Assembly (NCBI GenBank): GCA_914767715.1
Contig: OU612069.1
Coordinates: 3,348,001 to 3,412,000 of the forward strand
Length of the DNA stretch: 64,000 nucleotides
Direction of reading: 5' to 3'
From: Membranipora membranacea
Taxonomy: Eukaryota; Bryozoa; Gymnolaemata; Cheilostomatida; Membraniporidae
Every line of letters begins with the position of its first letter. Position 1 is the stretch's first letter. The translations under genes were made by a program, and so were the position numbers. The notes beneath the pieces were generated by a model, which saw nothing but the letters and a program-made list of their open reading frames with translations, ran no database searches and was not told the origin of the DNA. Of the stretch, positions 13,442 through 26,500 are shown one piece after another.

Positions 13442-14189
13442 AAATAAGTTTTTGGTTCTGAAAAAACTTTTAATTTTGGTATATATTTCATACTTGTTTA
13501 GTATAAATTTTGAACTGTTTATACGTGGCACATGTATTTAGCAAATACAAAGAAGAGCAGAAGAATACACTATAGTTTGTTAGGAAGCCGAAGTGAAATA
13601 GAAAAATGAAACTAGAATTTCCCCTTACCCTTGTTTGAGGTAAAATATATCTTTAACATGATATCTGGTAAGACAGAGTAGATGCGCAACTAAAACTAAA
13701 TATGAGGTACTTTTCAGAAACATGAACGATATAGGATAAGGGATTGTTACTGTGCTATAACTCACTGAACCACAAAACTCATATTTTGTCAGCCCTAGAG
13801 AAATTAGAATGAATCAATTAAGTGCTCTGGATTATTGGACAACAAATCCTGCGCCAACAAGTATTTGAAAAGAACTGAAGCAAACAAAATTTTCTGAATC
13901 CCTTGCTGTCAGAAAGAAGTAATAATGGTAGTAATACGCAAACACCATGTACAATAATACGGACAAGCTTCACACTAATTTTGAACTTGACCACGTTGGG
14001 GAGGAACGATATGTAGATACCAGCAAGGGGTACTCCTTGATACGGGTAATAGGAACAATTATTCTGCTAAACAATAACATTGTAGAGTAAGCTGTGGCTA
14101 TAAAGCTTAAAGACAGTGATTATCCTTTATCAATTAAAATCACCTTTTTGAACATTGATTCTAAATGGATGCATATAAGGAGCTAAGAC
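13442..14189. other. Intergenic spacer between convergent genes, copy A
   Basis: This holds the 3' UTR of ZRSR2-A and, on the other strand, the 3' UTR of the ankyrin-caspase gene. I see no ORF, repeat or canonical AATAAA that clearly belongs to either gene. The equivalent 51253-51986 in B is nearly identical with small indels. Confidence 0.6.
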
Positions 14190-14525
14190 CTAGCTCTGTG
14201 GCTTAGGACCTGATGGTAGGACCAACGGTTCTTTCATAGTACTTCTGATTTCTGGTATCTGGTGTGGGTCAATCTGCCGAGTTTTAACGACGGCTCTACT
14301 GAACATCGTATCGATACTTGTTACACCATCTGCCTTGCTGATCTCATCTGCGATAGCACCAGTGAATGCCCCTCTGTATGCCAAACCACCCTCAACTGTT
14401 GCTAACATGAGCACAGTGTTTGGACGCGACAGTTCTATTGATTGATCTTGAGCATGCTTAGGTTTTGTTCGATCTAGTTCTGCTGTATCCAGTAGTGCTG
14501 CTTGACAGGCCTGTATAATCAGCAC
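14190..14525 (-). CDS. Last exon: caspase active-site Cys and p10
   Basis: The exon encodes VLIIQACQA followed by a linker rich in Asp (candidate processing sites) and then p10. In p10, NTVLMLATVEG and AYRG match the caspase small-subunit start and the S1-pocket Arg (about residue 1234). A C-terminal block (QIPEIRSTMKEPLVL) aligns with the usual QIP...LTKxLxF end. The canonical pentapeptide QACxG is changed to QACQA, and the SWF motif after YRG is replaced by AFT. The stop is at 14190-14192. Confidence 0.88.
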   Translation of the reverse strand: MLIIQACQAALLDTAELDRTKPKHAQDQSIELSRPNTVLMLATVEGGLAYRGAFTGAIADEISKADGVTSIDTMFSRAVVKTRQIDPHQIPEIRSTMKEPLVLPSGPKPQS

Positions 14526-17500
14526 CTGCACAAATAAACCATGATTAATTAATTTTAATTTAAAAGATGGAGCCAGGTAGTGTTATTTCGCACATTACTG
14601 GAACTTTAAAGCAGATTTTCAATTATTATTCATTTTATTTATTTATTTTCTATTTTTTTCGTCATGGATCCACGCAAGAACTCAAATGTTGAGAAAAAGG
14701 TTTAGTTTATCTCAAAAAGTTGGCAAATTAATCTTGTTTGAAAACTTACTAGAGGTTTGGTAGGAGGTAAGCTTTTCTCTAGCTGGTGTAATAGGCTGTT
14801 GATTGATATTTCTGAGTTGTTCGTACCGCTCAATATCCCCTTGTGTCCATGTGTCATTATGCTTAGTATCAGAGGTGCTATTGTGTGCTGTGCAGTATTG
14901 GATTTGCAAGACAACAATTTGACTAGTTCGTCGGTGTGAGACCAGCCTATTGTAATGACTCCGTAGCCAATTTGTTGCAGTTTATGCTCAAAATTTTGAG
15001 CTTCATCTTGAGCTCCTCGTCTGTTTGCACAGTTGTAGAGTATAAACCCACTGGGGCTCGCTCTGTCCTGACAGATTGGTCTCTTCTCTACATGTGGCGA
15101 CTGGCATATGATGACCTTTCCTGTAATCGAAAAACCAATATGTACAAATTTTCTCATGTACTCTCAATTTTTTTTTTTGGAATTTGAACGATCCTAGAAA
15201 GTATGTTGATAAACTGTTTAAATTGTTTTGACACTCTTGCAACAAAGCGGTGACTTGCAACAAAAATGTCCTATCCAAATCTTTATGAACTTAAACAGCT
15301 CCAGGCCTCTGCCCAGTTCATAGGAAGTTTTTGAGTTTTACAAACAACACTTCTCTCAAGTCATAATTTCAGGGATATGGCCCTAATAGAAATTTCTCTA
15401 TATTATAATATTACTTATATAATGGAATATTATAAATGAAACAGCATTTATTTAATAACATATAGGCAGTTCTCTTGGCACGAATTTAAGCATATTTTTG
15501 GAGGCGCCCTCCCTCCACTATTCTTGAGCACATACAGCATAGTAAAACTTGACAAAATGGATGTGCGCGTCTGCTTACTGTATATCAAAACTCTTTTTTT
15601 TTTCAGATTCAGCATCTGCATCATTGAGGAAGGACAAGGTTTTCCAAATCAAAGCTAATTAATCTTAATTTGAGTGATGCAATCCAAAAAAATAATAAAA
15701 TTCTGAAAAATAAACAACAAACGGCCAGGAATTGAAATAAATGGGCATCCGAATACCAAATTCCAAATACCAAATACCCAATCATGTCCTCATAAATGTT
15801 CAATAGTGCAATGAATGGATTTCTTTTCTTATGATGGGCATTTCAAGACAAGCTAATTTCAACTTCAGCTGCGTGTGCTCAAGGGTTACTAAATAGAGAG
15901 ACGAAAAACAGCCTCAAATACAAGCTGCCTATTATTCAGAAGGATTAGACAGTCAGTATGCATATAGAAACATACTGGAGTAAATACTTGCAAAATTAGC
16001 GTTCCAGGTAGGTTTACATTTACCTTTGATATTCCGAGCAAAAGACCTCCGGTAATGGGACTGATTGCCCACACCGATGAAGTTGAGCTCTTCAGCCGGA
16101 TAGGCTGACAAATCACAGCTACAATCGCGAGTTGACAATGACTGCTTTTCGGCATGATGCAGAGCTGTTCTTTTATTTTTGTCCTCCATCTGAAGCAGCT
16201 GATAACGATCTGCCTGACTGTCTTCTAAGGTGAGGATGACCTGCAGGTGTATTGGTGATTTTCGCTGTGCGGCCAGATGAACAGGTGTCGCTTCATGATC
16301 ATTGAGAAATTCAATATGCAAGATCGTATCAATCTTTTTGTTCTGTAGCAGCTTGAGACATTTTTTTTGACATAGCAATGGGATGAGGAGGACCTTCATG
16401 TGTTCTCGTGATTCTTGCTGTGCTGCATGGTGAAGAGGTGTTTCTCCAAAGTCGTTCTTCATCAGAGGTAGCTTATAACGATCTGCCTGACTATCTACTG
16501 AGTTGAAGATGACCTGCAGGTGTTCTGGTGATATTTGCTGTGCGGCATGATGCAGTGGTGTTCTTCCATATTTGTCCTCCATTAGAAGCAGCTGATAACG
16601 ATCTGCCTGACTGTCTACTGAGTTGAAGATGACTCGCAGGTGTTCTGATGATTTTCGCTGTGCGGCCAGATGAACAGGTGTCGCTTCATGATCATTGAGA
16701 AATCCAATATGGAAGATCGTATCAATCTTTTTGATCTGTAGCAGCTTGAGACGTTTTTCCTGACATTCCAATGAGTTGAGGATGACCTGCAGGTGTTCTG
16801 GTGATTCTCGCCGTGCTGCATGGTGAAGAGCTGTTCTTCCATATTCGCCCTCCATTAGAAGCAGCTTATAACGATCTGCCTGACTGTCCACTGAGTTGAG
16901 GATGACCTGCAGGTGTTCTGGTGATTCTTGCTGTGCTGCATGGTGAAGAGGTGTTTCTCCAACTTTGTTCTTAATCAGAAGTAGCTTATAACGATTTTCC
17001 TGACTGTCTACTGAGTTGAGGATGACCTGCAGGTGTTCTGGTGATATTTGCTGTGCGGCATGATGCAGTGGTGTTCTTCCATATTTGTGCTCCATTAGAA
17101 GCAGCTGATAACGATCTGCCTGACTGTCTACTGAGTTGAAGATGACTCGCAGGTGTTCTGATGATTTTCGCTGTGCGGCCAGATGAACAGGTGTCGCTTC
17201 ATGATCATTGCGAAATCCAATATGGAAGATCGTATCAATCTTTTTGATCTGTAGCAGCTTGAGACGTTTTTCCTGACATTCCAATGAGTTGAGGATGACC
17301 TGCATGTGTTCTGGTGATTCTTGCTGTGCTGCATGGTGAAGAGGTGTTTCTCCAACTTTGTTCTTAATCAGAAGTAGCTTATAACGATTTTCCTGACTGT
17401 CTACTGAGTTGAAGATGACCCGCAGGTGTTCTGATGATTTTCGCTGTGCGGCCAGATGAACAGGTGTTCTTCCATATTTGTCCTCCATTAGAAGCAGCTG

Positions 17501-20500
17501 ATAACGATCTGCCTGATATTCCACTGAGTTGAGGATGACCTGCAGGTGTTCTGGTGATTTTTGCTGTGCTGCATGATGCAAGTCTACATCAACCTCAACC
17601 TCAACCATTAAATGCCGCTGGTAATGTTCTGCCTGACTGTTCAATATATCTGGTACCATCCAACCTATCCATCCATCCGTGCCACCAAGATTTTCTGCTG
17701 AAGACAAAGGTCATCTTTACGCAAAAGAATATAGGTCGGTGTTTTGCAGTGACTTATAAATATTGGGCTGTTTAACCTGATCTTCAATCGATTGGTGCTA
17801 TCACATATCTCAAGTATGGGACTGTCCTTTTGATCAATTTATTTGAATTTTTTAACTTTTTACAACCTCTTTCTCACCTGTCACGTAAACACATGTATGG
17901 ATATCTACTTTAGCTCCAGACTCGGTGTAATCAAATATCGCCGGTTCCGGATCCTTTCGCAAAGCATAGATGTCCCATGCCTGCAGCTCTGCATGCATCA
18001 ATCAAAAGGATTATTCATTAATGAGAAACTATTTCTCAGAATTTCAATGCTGTTAACAAGTGGTTATACGAAGGTAAAACCTGCCACAAACTTCGAATTG
18101 ATAATGTGACTATGTTTGCAATGGGAAATACTGTGTTTTCATTTGACAAAGTCCAAAGGCAACGTATGGCCTCATTTATCCACTACATATATGGTGCTCC
18201 TGCCTGCAGGAGATAAACAGTCAATCTTTATCGCGAGCTTTTTGCGGAAATATGTTATTTGTGAGAAAAACTCGTCGGAATCAGAACTCTTTGGACTCTA
18301 GACTAGCGGTCCAGCTCTCAAGACTTTAACACCAACCAATATCATTCATCCCATGACTTTACCTTGTGGAAGCAGGTGAAATGCCAGTTTAATTTGAGTC
18401 ACTCCATTTGAAGGTAACATCTCACATCTATCAGACAGTGGACGTGTGGATTTCGGACTGAACACTCCTGGAAGGTAGTCTTTCAACATGCTGCACACAC
18501 TGCCTTTGACTATTTGATCAGTTTCACGTATAAGGTGATATTCCTGCGGTACATTTAACGTTAAAGTGCGAGAACCTATAAGAGAAGTTGTGTTTTTATT
18601 ATGATATAGGTACCTTGTAAACTTAATCGAATATAAATGCAGGACAACACAAAATTAGATACACATCTTCCATTTAGGGCATGGGACTGCCGCGTTTTCA
18701 AACTTTGGGGTTGGGACGGGTGGGGGGGTTGGTGCAGGGTGGGTAGGATGGGAGCTTCCTATGCTTTTCAGTAAGTAATAGACTTGACCATCAACTTTTA
18801 ACTGCCGAAGTTGTATCGTTTTTCACATCGGAAACACTCTATGATTAGTTGGATCATATTGACACATTTAAATGAGGCGGTAGTCTGATTTCCGAGCAAC
18901 ATCATAACAATATAACCCAACCAATCATAAAGTGTTTCTGATGTGAAAAATGATCCAACTTAGGCAGTTAAAAGTTAACGTTCAAAATTTATTACTGACT
19001 GAATAACAAAGGAAGCTTCTATCGATCCAACCCCCAATCGATTTCATTACCTAATTTTGAGAATCAGTTCGTCGAATTTATTTGCCCATAAGCCCCTCAA
19101 ACCTAAATTTGTTATTTTTGAGCTGTACACATTTCAATGAACACAAATTTTTGAAATTCAAGTTAATTTTTACTCATTGAATTCTGTGTATTATGTGCAT
19201 TGGTGGCACTTTTCCTTATACTTATACTACAAGGGGTCCCAGCAATGGGCCATGGAAGGCCAATAACCCTTAGACGTACGCTGTGTTTCATAGGGTGGCA
19301 ATGGTGGATTGGAATGTGCTGTGGGATGAGAGAATACAACTCCGAGTAGTGAATAGCAGGCTATCAAATTAGCCCTATCGACCCATTCTTTTTTGGGGAT
19401 GGTGAGATGGCGCAATTGGTTAGCGCGCTTGCTATTCACTGCCAGGCGATTAGTGCCGCAGGAGTTGTGGGTTCGAGTCCCACTGGGGGAGCTTCCATTG
19501 TTGATTGTTCCAGCCCCCAGCACCCTCGGGTGTATACCTCTCCTATTGGTCTCTGTTGTTTACAAAGATTTTACTCTAGTGTCTTTAAGAGCAGGGGATT
19601 GTGTTCTTAGCCTGGTACCCTATTTAAAGCTTGTCCTTTTGGGAGAGGGGATGTTTCATGTCAGTGAATAGGGATATTTTAGAAGGGTGCTTACAGTTGC
19701 AGTTCCCCAGTTGATAACCACACCCTCGTGAAATAGGAAGGGGAATGAATAAAAAGGTTGATTATTTTATTAAAATGTAGTTAAAACATCAGCTCTGCTA
19801 AATTTAGTTCTAAGTTCAGCTAACTACCTGCTTTCCAAAAGTTTGGGCTAGACTTCAGAGCTAGCGAATCGCGGTTTTCGTCTAACTGTTCAACGATCTG
19901 CACGTTGTTTTCAGGTTGACTGCTGCAGTCTGATGCATTGGTGCTGAAGCTGTCTTCTGGCTGAACCGGATTTCCGGACCATCTGTTACCTTCTCGATCC
20001 TGGTCAGAGTTCTCATCTCTTTCATCTGGTGTGTCTTGTCAAGATAAACGGGATTAAAACAGTCACAAATCTTTTTTTCACTTACCACTTGGCAATGTTC
20101 GAACATGCTAGTACTGCCTACTATTTATATTTTTTCTGAGTTATCAACACATATGTTCATGCTCAACTGTAATACGATAACTAAAAGGCTGACTTGATTG
20201 ACAACAAACACAAAATGGTTGGCAGATGACCTGTATCAACCACCGACTCTGGCAATGCATGTTCATCACAGGGACCATATCCCAACTCATTTCCACAGGT
20301 GATCTTCAGTATCACTTAACCTTAAAATGATCTTTTTTCTTGTACAACACGTATCTTAACAAGTGTGTCCAGCAATTCCTGTTTGAACTACATTACAATT
20401 TACAATCTACTTTTTATCTGACACAAGTGACAGGAGATTCTCGACATCATCAAAGCTTTTCATGGGGCTTTTTATGGTACAAGGAGAGATCAATTCTATA

Positions 20501-23500
20501 TCTAATCCTCAGCAATAAATCCAATCAACTGATACCTTGGCGTTTGGTGTCTCTCAAACATTTGGTTATAAAATGTGTATTGAGATGTAAAGCTTAACTG
20601 GGTACCTGTGGTATTCTGCGGGCAGTAGGGACAAGGATCTCGGCTACACTTCTTAAGAATCAATGGAAGCACTACTTCAACTGCATGGTCATTTTCATCA
20701 AAATGTGGTGGTTCGTAACTTGTCTTGATATACTTATCCTTTAATGCTTGTTGCTCTGTGTGAATTAGAAACAGCAATTACTGGTAAATTTTACGAAAAA
20801 TTCATACATTTGGGTTAATACATGTGAGCATTCACATTATCCACATTAATTAGCCTCCATGAAATGTTACAGTAGTATCTCAAGTAAGTTTTGAAGCTTC
20901 ACAACTGGCAACAAACTGGAATGTTTTGAGAAGTTTTCTACTCATGTTTCTCAGTATTGTCCTCGTTCTGCTGATTGCAACCTAGGAATTTGTCTAGGCT
21001 ATTCAACCTTGTGGCTATAGAATTCTGATCATGTTTAACTGTACCTTGCGGCAGCAGATGAATCTCCACTTCAATTCTAGTCTCGTTTATCTGTAATTCA
21101 CATCTATCAGCCAGTTTAGGTGACAGTGGTGGGGAGATGCGAGGTAACACACCATCAGGTAGGTAGTCCTTCAGCATGCTACACATGCTGTTTTTTATCC
21201 TGGATTGGTCTCTCTCCCTAATTAGATGGTAGCTCTCTGGTACATTTATAGTCAACTGGAGGATAACTGTGTGATACAAGAGTGTGGTGGCCATGAAATA
21301 ATAAATTACAGATTAGAAATCCAAGAAATACACAACTGTAATTTGTTTTCTATAAATATTGAGCACATGATAGGTTGCGGCCCTCGACAAGCATTAAAAT
21401 GGAGAAAGATTGATCCATGATCAGAGAGTATGTTATACTCTGCAAAAGAGTTTGCCAAAAGCAGGCTCGTTCAAAAACTTTACTCAACTTTTAATTTTAA
21501 CATTGGTTAACTCAAAGCACAGTTGATATTTAAATGAGGCATGGGTGATAACTAAAAATTGAATGCCGACGCATTAAAATATTATAGGTTGTGGTCGAGA
21601 AAAGCAACGAGCTCCCACATCTTGGCATTGCCAGGCAAGTAACATAGTATATATTGCAATAATTCGTCTCCGTCAAAATAACTAGAATCAAACAACTTCA
21701 ACTTCAGTATACATTGCTGACAAAAACTAATGAAAAGGTCATATGGTCATAAGGATATCATCAAGTTCATGGGATTAGAATGATATCCTATTGCGAAACA
21801 GGATCCGATTGGTAGGAACTAAACTTACCATAGCCATCTAGAACAGATGGCTGGTACGGTGTGACAGTGAACTCATCTCTATTCAATCCTGTATACTCAA
21901 ATCCTGTAATAAAGCCAAAAACTAATGATCAGTTATCATTTAATGTCCTAAGTAGTTAACGGTTGGCAGGAAACTTTTTATATGTAGCTAGGAGTGCTCT
22001 TTTTGAATGGCAAATTTAACAATCAGAGGCAGAACCTAATTCAGTGTTTTTTGTGATCAGTATGTAACATATAAATCAGATAACCCCTCCAAGGATACGA
22101 CCCTGGCTGCTTAAGATGAGAAAACAGCGGTACTTAAATAATCCATAATCACAAGAGTGTAGGCCCTAGCTGATCTTAGCTGATCATATCTAATCCTAGC
22201 TGATCCCACTTTACTTTACTTTACTTTGCTTTACTATACTTTGCCTGGTGGTTTTATGATATAAGTGGTTTTAATTTAAATAATGGATTATGATGAATTA
22301 GATAGATCATGGTAACAGTGGGAGAAGGATTGACTGTGACAGTTGTTTTTAAAATTAGCTGAAGTAAGTCGACTATATTGTTTGAAGAGCTTCTTTATTT
22401 CCTAAACATCTATATCGTCTGAATACAAAGTTGGGTATAATAAAGAACATGGTAAATACATAAAATAAAGAACCAAGTTGGATTTCTTCTCCTCTGACCT
22501 CGTAAATAGATCCTGGATGATGTACGAATATCCTGCAAGTACTATTGTAAGTACGTGAAAACTAATATATAAATATGTAATTTTATATTATGATATTTTT
22601 CTAATTTTAGCTGATAATACTTAACTTTTATAATTTACTTGATGAGACTATTTTCGATTTTCATAATTTAGATTTTTACTTATCCAAGTATTTGATTTTG
22701 ACTTTAGATTTTTATTTCATTTTGATGGTTATTCATCCCATTGTCAAGTGATGCTGAGAGGAAACAATAGAAAAATCAACAGATATAATGCAACTTTGGA
22801 ATGTAAAGGTTTAATGCTGTGAGAAGATCAAGCGATGCCGAAAATCTGGAGAACGAAACAGTTAGGATGTTGCAAGATCTCTATCTTAGGAGGAACAATA
22901 GTTTCACCTGAATAGGAATGTTCGAGAACTCTTTAGAAAGATGGCAAGACCATGATAAGTCGACATCTAAGCGACCTATTAGTTCGATTAGGAACGATAC
23001 CTGCTGTGACCAATGAACTCCCTCCCCTCATTGCTGTGACTATATAAAGAACTGCAGAGACACTAAACATCAGCTCATTTTGGAACAGCCTTGAGGAAGG
23101 TTGTGTTATGTGCAATCTTCTTAGATTGAATTTTATTGGAATAATTATAATCGAATAAATGTATATTCCACATCAAGAACTTGGTGAGATTATTGAATTA
23201 CTCAGAAACATACGGATTGAATTACTCAGAAACATACGGATTGAATTCCGGCCGAAGGAAGCGAGCAGCTTTCCGTGAGAGAAGTTGACGAGGTAAGCTT
23301 ATCACAATTGTGAAAACTCTTATTAATATTGCGGGGCAATATTCAAGGTTGAATTTTGTTTGATAAAATAATTATTATAAAGCTCCAGTTCAAGGCAAAG
23401 GTAAGTCCTTGGTTATATTGACTGATCATCGGTTATAATTTTGTTGATGCTCCATTGTTGTTGGCGAGTCTGCCATTTGTAATTTCCTGCAGAGGATCAA

Positions 23501-26500
23501 GTGAATCTTGTCTCATTGAAGGTGAAGTTGTCACTTCATACATTGATTTGTCCTGGCGAGCATATAGCCAGAGTATACCTTTTGATTAAATCCAATATTT
23601 TATAACTGCAGTCATATTTATCCTCATTACCCATATTTATATTTTAATATTGAAATTTAGACAGTCATTTTTACTTTCAGAGTACGGGCAACCACTTTTT
23701 CGCAACTCACCACATGTTTAGGCCGAACTTTGCAAAATCACACATAATCAAGTTAATGATTGCTTAGGTGGATTCAGAGGTCCATAAAGTTATGAGTGCT
23801 ATCTATTACACATTATACAATTTCATCATTACACACTACACAAAATAGAACCAAAATTTAACTTGCGTCAAAACATTCAAAGCGATAATTATCGTATTAA
23901 TATTTGAATTAGAATATAATATAACAAACACAAGAAGTGTGCAGGGCGGGACCTTACACTCCTGTAATTAATACTAAAGTTACGGGAGTGTGCGTTATTC
24001 ATCCCTCCCACTAAAGCTACATCACTACTTGAAGGTCACACTAAAAGTTTTGTTTGCTTGCTGGTAGTTGAACCAGGGTCTCTTTGGAAGTATCCAGTAT
24101 ATGTATACTTATATCAAACTGTACTGAGACAGAAACGCAGTTAAGACACATTGGCTTTAAAAGACACTTACAACTTTTATACATTGTTTCTTACCTCTTG
24201 GCCATGTGAAAAGAACTCTTGGGGTCTCTGCATCAAGCAAGACTTTAATCTGTTGAAGATCTCTCTGAGGTTTGGAGGCAGACTTCAATTTTTTTGTCAG
24301 TGCTGACATCAGTGTGTTAATGTCGATATCCGATAACTGACTCATGAGAACGTCCACATTTGGATCTGAAATGAACCAAGTAAACTCAATCTGGAAAAAG
24401 GAAAACCAAAAGACGATAATCGCAAGATCCTTTGTGAACCGATTTCATAAGAAAGCTCGTCCCATTTTGCAGATCAATTTCTAGAAGATATTATATTTTT
24501 GAACCTTTTATATAAGCCAAGCGACCTTGGGTGGGGCTTCTTGAACTTACAAGGTAACAGAGGTTTGAGATATAAGTGGTCTTACAACGTCAAAATCCAG
24601 CATGTTACGGTTCCATATTTTAGGAACGGCTATCAGGCTCAAAAATTTGATATTGCTATGCGGTACTTTTATAAAAGTTAGCAATGCGATGGACCGCATT
24701 GGATAACATAACATTGGGTATTTCTAGACTAAACTAATAGTCTCTATCATTCCGTACGACGACCCTCTGGGGATAGTGGGAATGGATTTTTGAGTGGGGA
24801 AGGGATTCCTAGGGATTCCCAGATAAAGCAAAAAGAAGTCATAATATAGGGACATATGGTTACAGGCTTGCCCTTTGGGAGGGTAGCCTGTTGGCTCATT
24901 CTAGGATATCATTGCAGTGAGTCTGAATTTGGAGTTGCCCCCTCTCCCCGTCACAACAATCAATATTACGTCCAGTATAAGAAATTTCTCACTTCACGTA
25001 CCTTGCTGTGATAAGCCGTCTACTCCTCGAGCCAACAAAATATCTGTAATTGTTTAAATCTGATTTGCAAGGATAGACAACCAAATTCAAGTTGACAACG
25101 CCTTAAATTTTCAAATGAAATCATTCAATTACTTTTTATTTGCAAGTGTTGCACATCACGATTTAATTTCTATACGTAGTGTCAATAAGGGACAACATGC
25201 ACTGAGCTGATCCGAATCAGGAGGGAGGTTCAACTGCTGTAGTTGATAACCTAGAAATAGTTAACTAATATTCATGTGAATATTAGAAGCTTGGCTTGCA
25301 TATTTCCACACCCTGTAGCTGGGTTGTTCCGTTTTGCTCACATTAAAAGTAGGTACTTTTCCAAATTTAGGCATGTTCTATCAAACTTGATCTTATCTAT
25401 ACAAGGGTTATAGCTGATTTGTCACTTTTGAGGTCAAATGAATTTCAAAATCAGATCTAAATTGTAGTTTTGTCGAGACCCATTGCTGATAGCCTGATAT
25501 CGTTGCAAATTCAAACAGTGGCCATTTGATTTAAGATGTAAGATGTAACATGTATGTATGTTGAAATTTCGTAGGAAATAATTGACATTGTCACTTGTTT
25601 CCTCCATAGTAGGCTGAAATTGTAGCAGAGAAAGTGAGAACTTACTTGGTGCCAAGCCAGAATCGGGTCTTAGTCGTGATACCATACTGTCTCTCTGCTG
25701 CACAGCTTCTGCATTCTCTCCCCCGCTAGATCGTAATCTCTGTACGGTTCCAGGAGCGCTATCATAAGGTGAGTCTAGAGGAATAAGTAAGCTAATTGTG
25801 AGATAATCACAACGTAAGTGTAAGTCTTTGTTGTGGAGACAGTTTCAGCATTAGAATACAGGTGTAATGCTGGGCTGGGACCCATGCTTCTCAAGCGGCA
25901 CCCTACACCCTTGCCCGCCAAAGTTTTGGCTACTCTTTATATCAAAGAGGCAGAGAGGGATCTTTTTACTGAATTTGCGATGTGTTTACCAAGCCTATTG
26001 CCGGAACATGTTGAAGTGGTTTTCTGATGCTATGATATTTTGGAGAATGATGCATGTACTGTGATCGAAAGTTTGTCACATCCTGAGACAAGACATTTTT
26101 TGCTACATTACGAAGAAAGCTCTAATAATAATGACTAAATAAGCCAGGATGCATATCCAAGTTATTAAGCTTACCATGATTATTGGGAGAAGAATGAGCT
26201 ACTGTTACAGCTCTCATTGGTGTTTCACTACCTAAAGAAGAAATCAATCATTATAAATCACGTAAGTATTTCCTACCAATACATGAGTTAGCATTCCCGG
26301 TAGCCCATCGTATCTCATCGGACTGTCAGCAATACAGCTTTACAGTTACAATAGGGAAAGGGGAGGCAGTTAACAATAGGCCTGTCGCTATTGTAAACAG
26401 TTTACAATACTACACCGGTAGCCTTCAACTGGCTGTATCCATCGTTACTCATTGTGAAAAGTGTATTTTTGTGTTCAGTGTAGGGAGGGATAAATCGACT

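Larger units (their letters stand above)
4980..24700 (+). repeat. Segmental duplication, copy A
   Basis: Sequence from about 4980 onward is repeated in the same order and orientation at about 37480-64000. Exons and introns are nearly identical by eye over the whole length. Homology begins at the first coding exon of ZRSR2 and is still running when copy B reaches the window edge (24700 matches 64000). Size differences come from insertions in B (37638-39476, 42421-46125, 62659-63092), insertions in A (about 19226-19544, about 22793-23555) and a longer ankyrin exon in B. Confidence 0.95.

Noticed and set aside
15605-15664. Possible + strand terminal exon (polypyrimidine tract, AG, then a short frame ending KANstop), present also in copy B near 53370
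   Set aside because: It lies antisense in the intron between the ankyrin and p20 exons with no upstream partner exon on the + strand. Conservation is explained by the duplication.
15953-16023. Ankyrin ORF running past 16024 to its own stop
   Set aside because: The donor at 16023 joins in phase to the p20 exon in both copies. The extra codons are intronic.
16615-17355. Secondary reading frames with repeated products across the ankyrin exons (also 54911-56830)
   Set aside because: They are out-of-frame shadows of a tandem coding repeat, not genes.
19393-19671. ORFs over the tRNA-like insert, both strands
   Set aside because: They are translations of a SINE.
20938-21044. Extension of module M1 exon to a stop at 20938
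   Set aside because: A good phase 1 donor at 21044 joins cleanly to 20755, and the extension is lower in complexity. At most it is an alternative 3' end.
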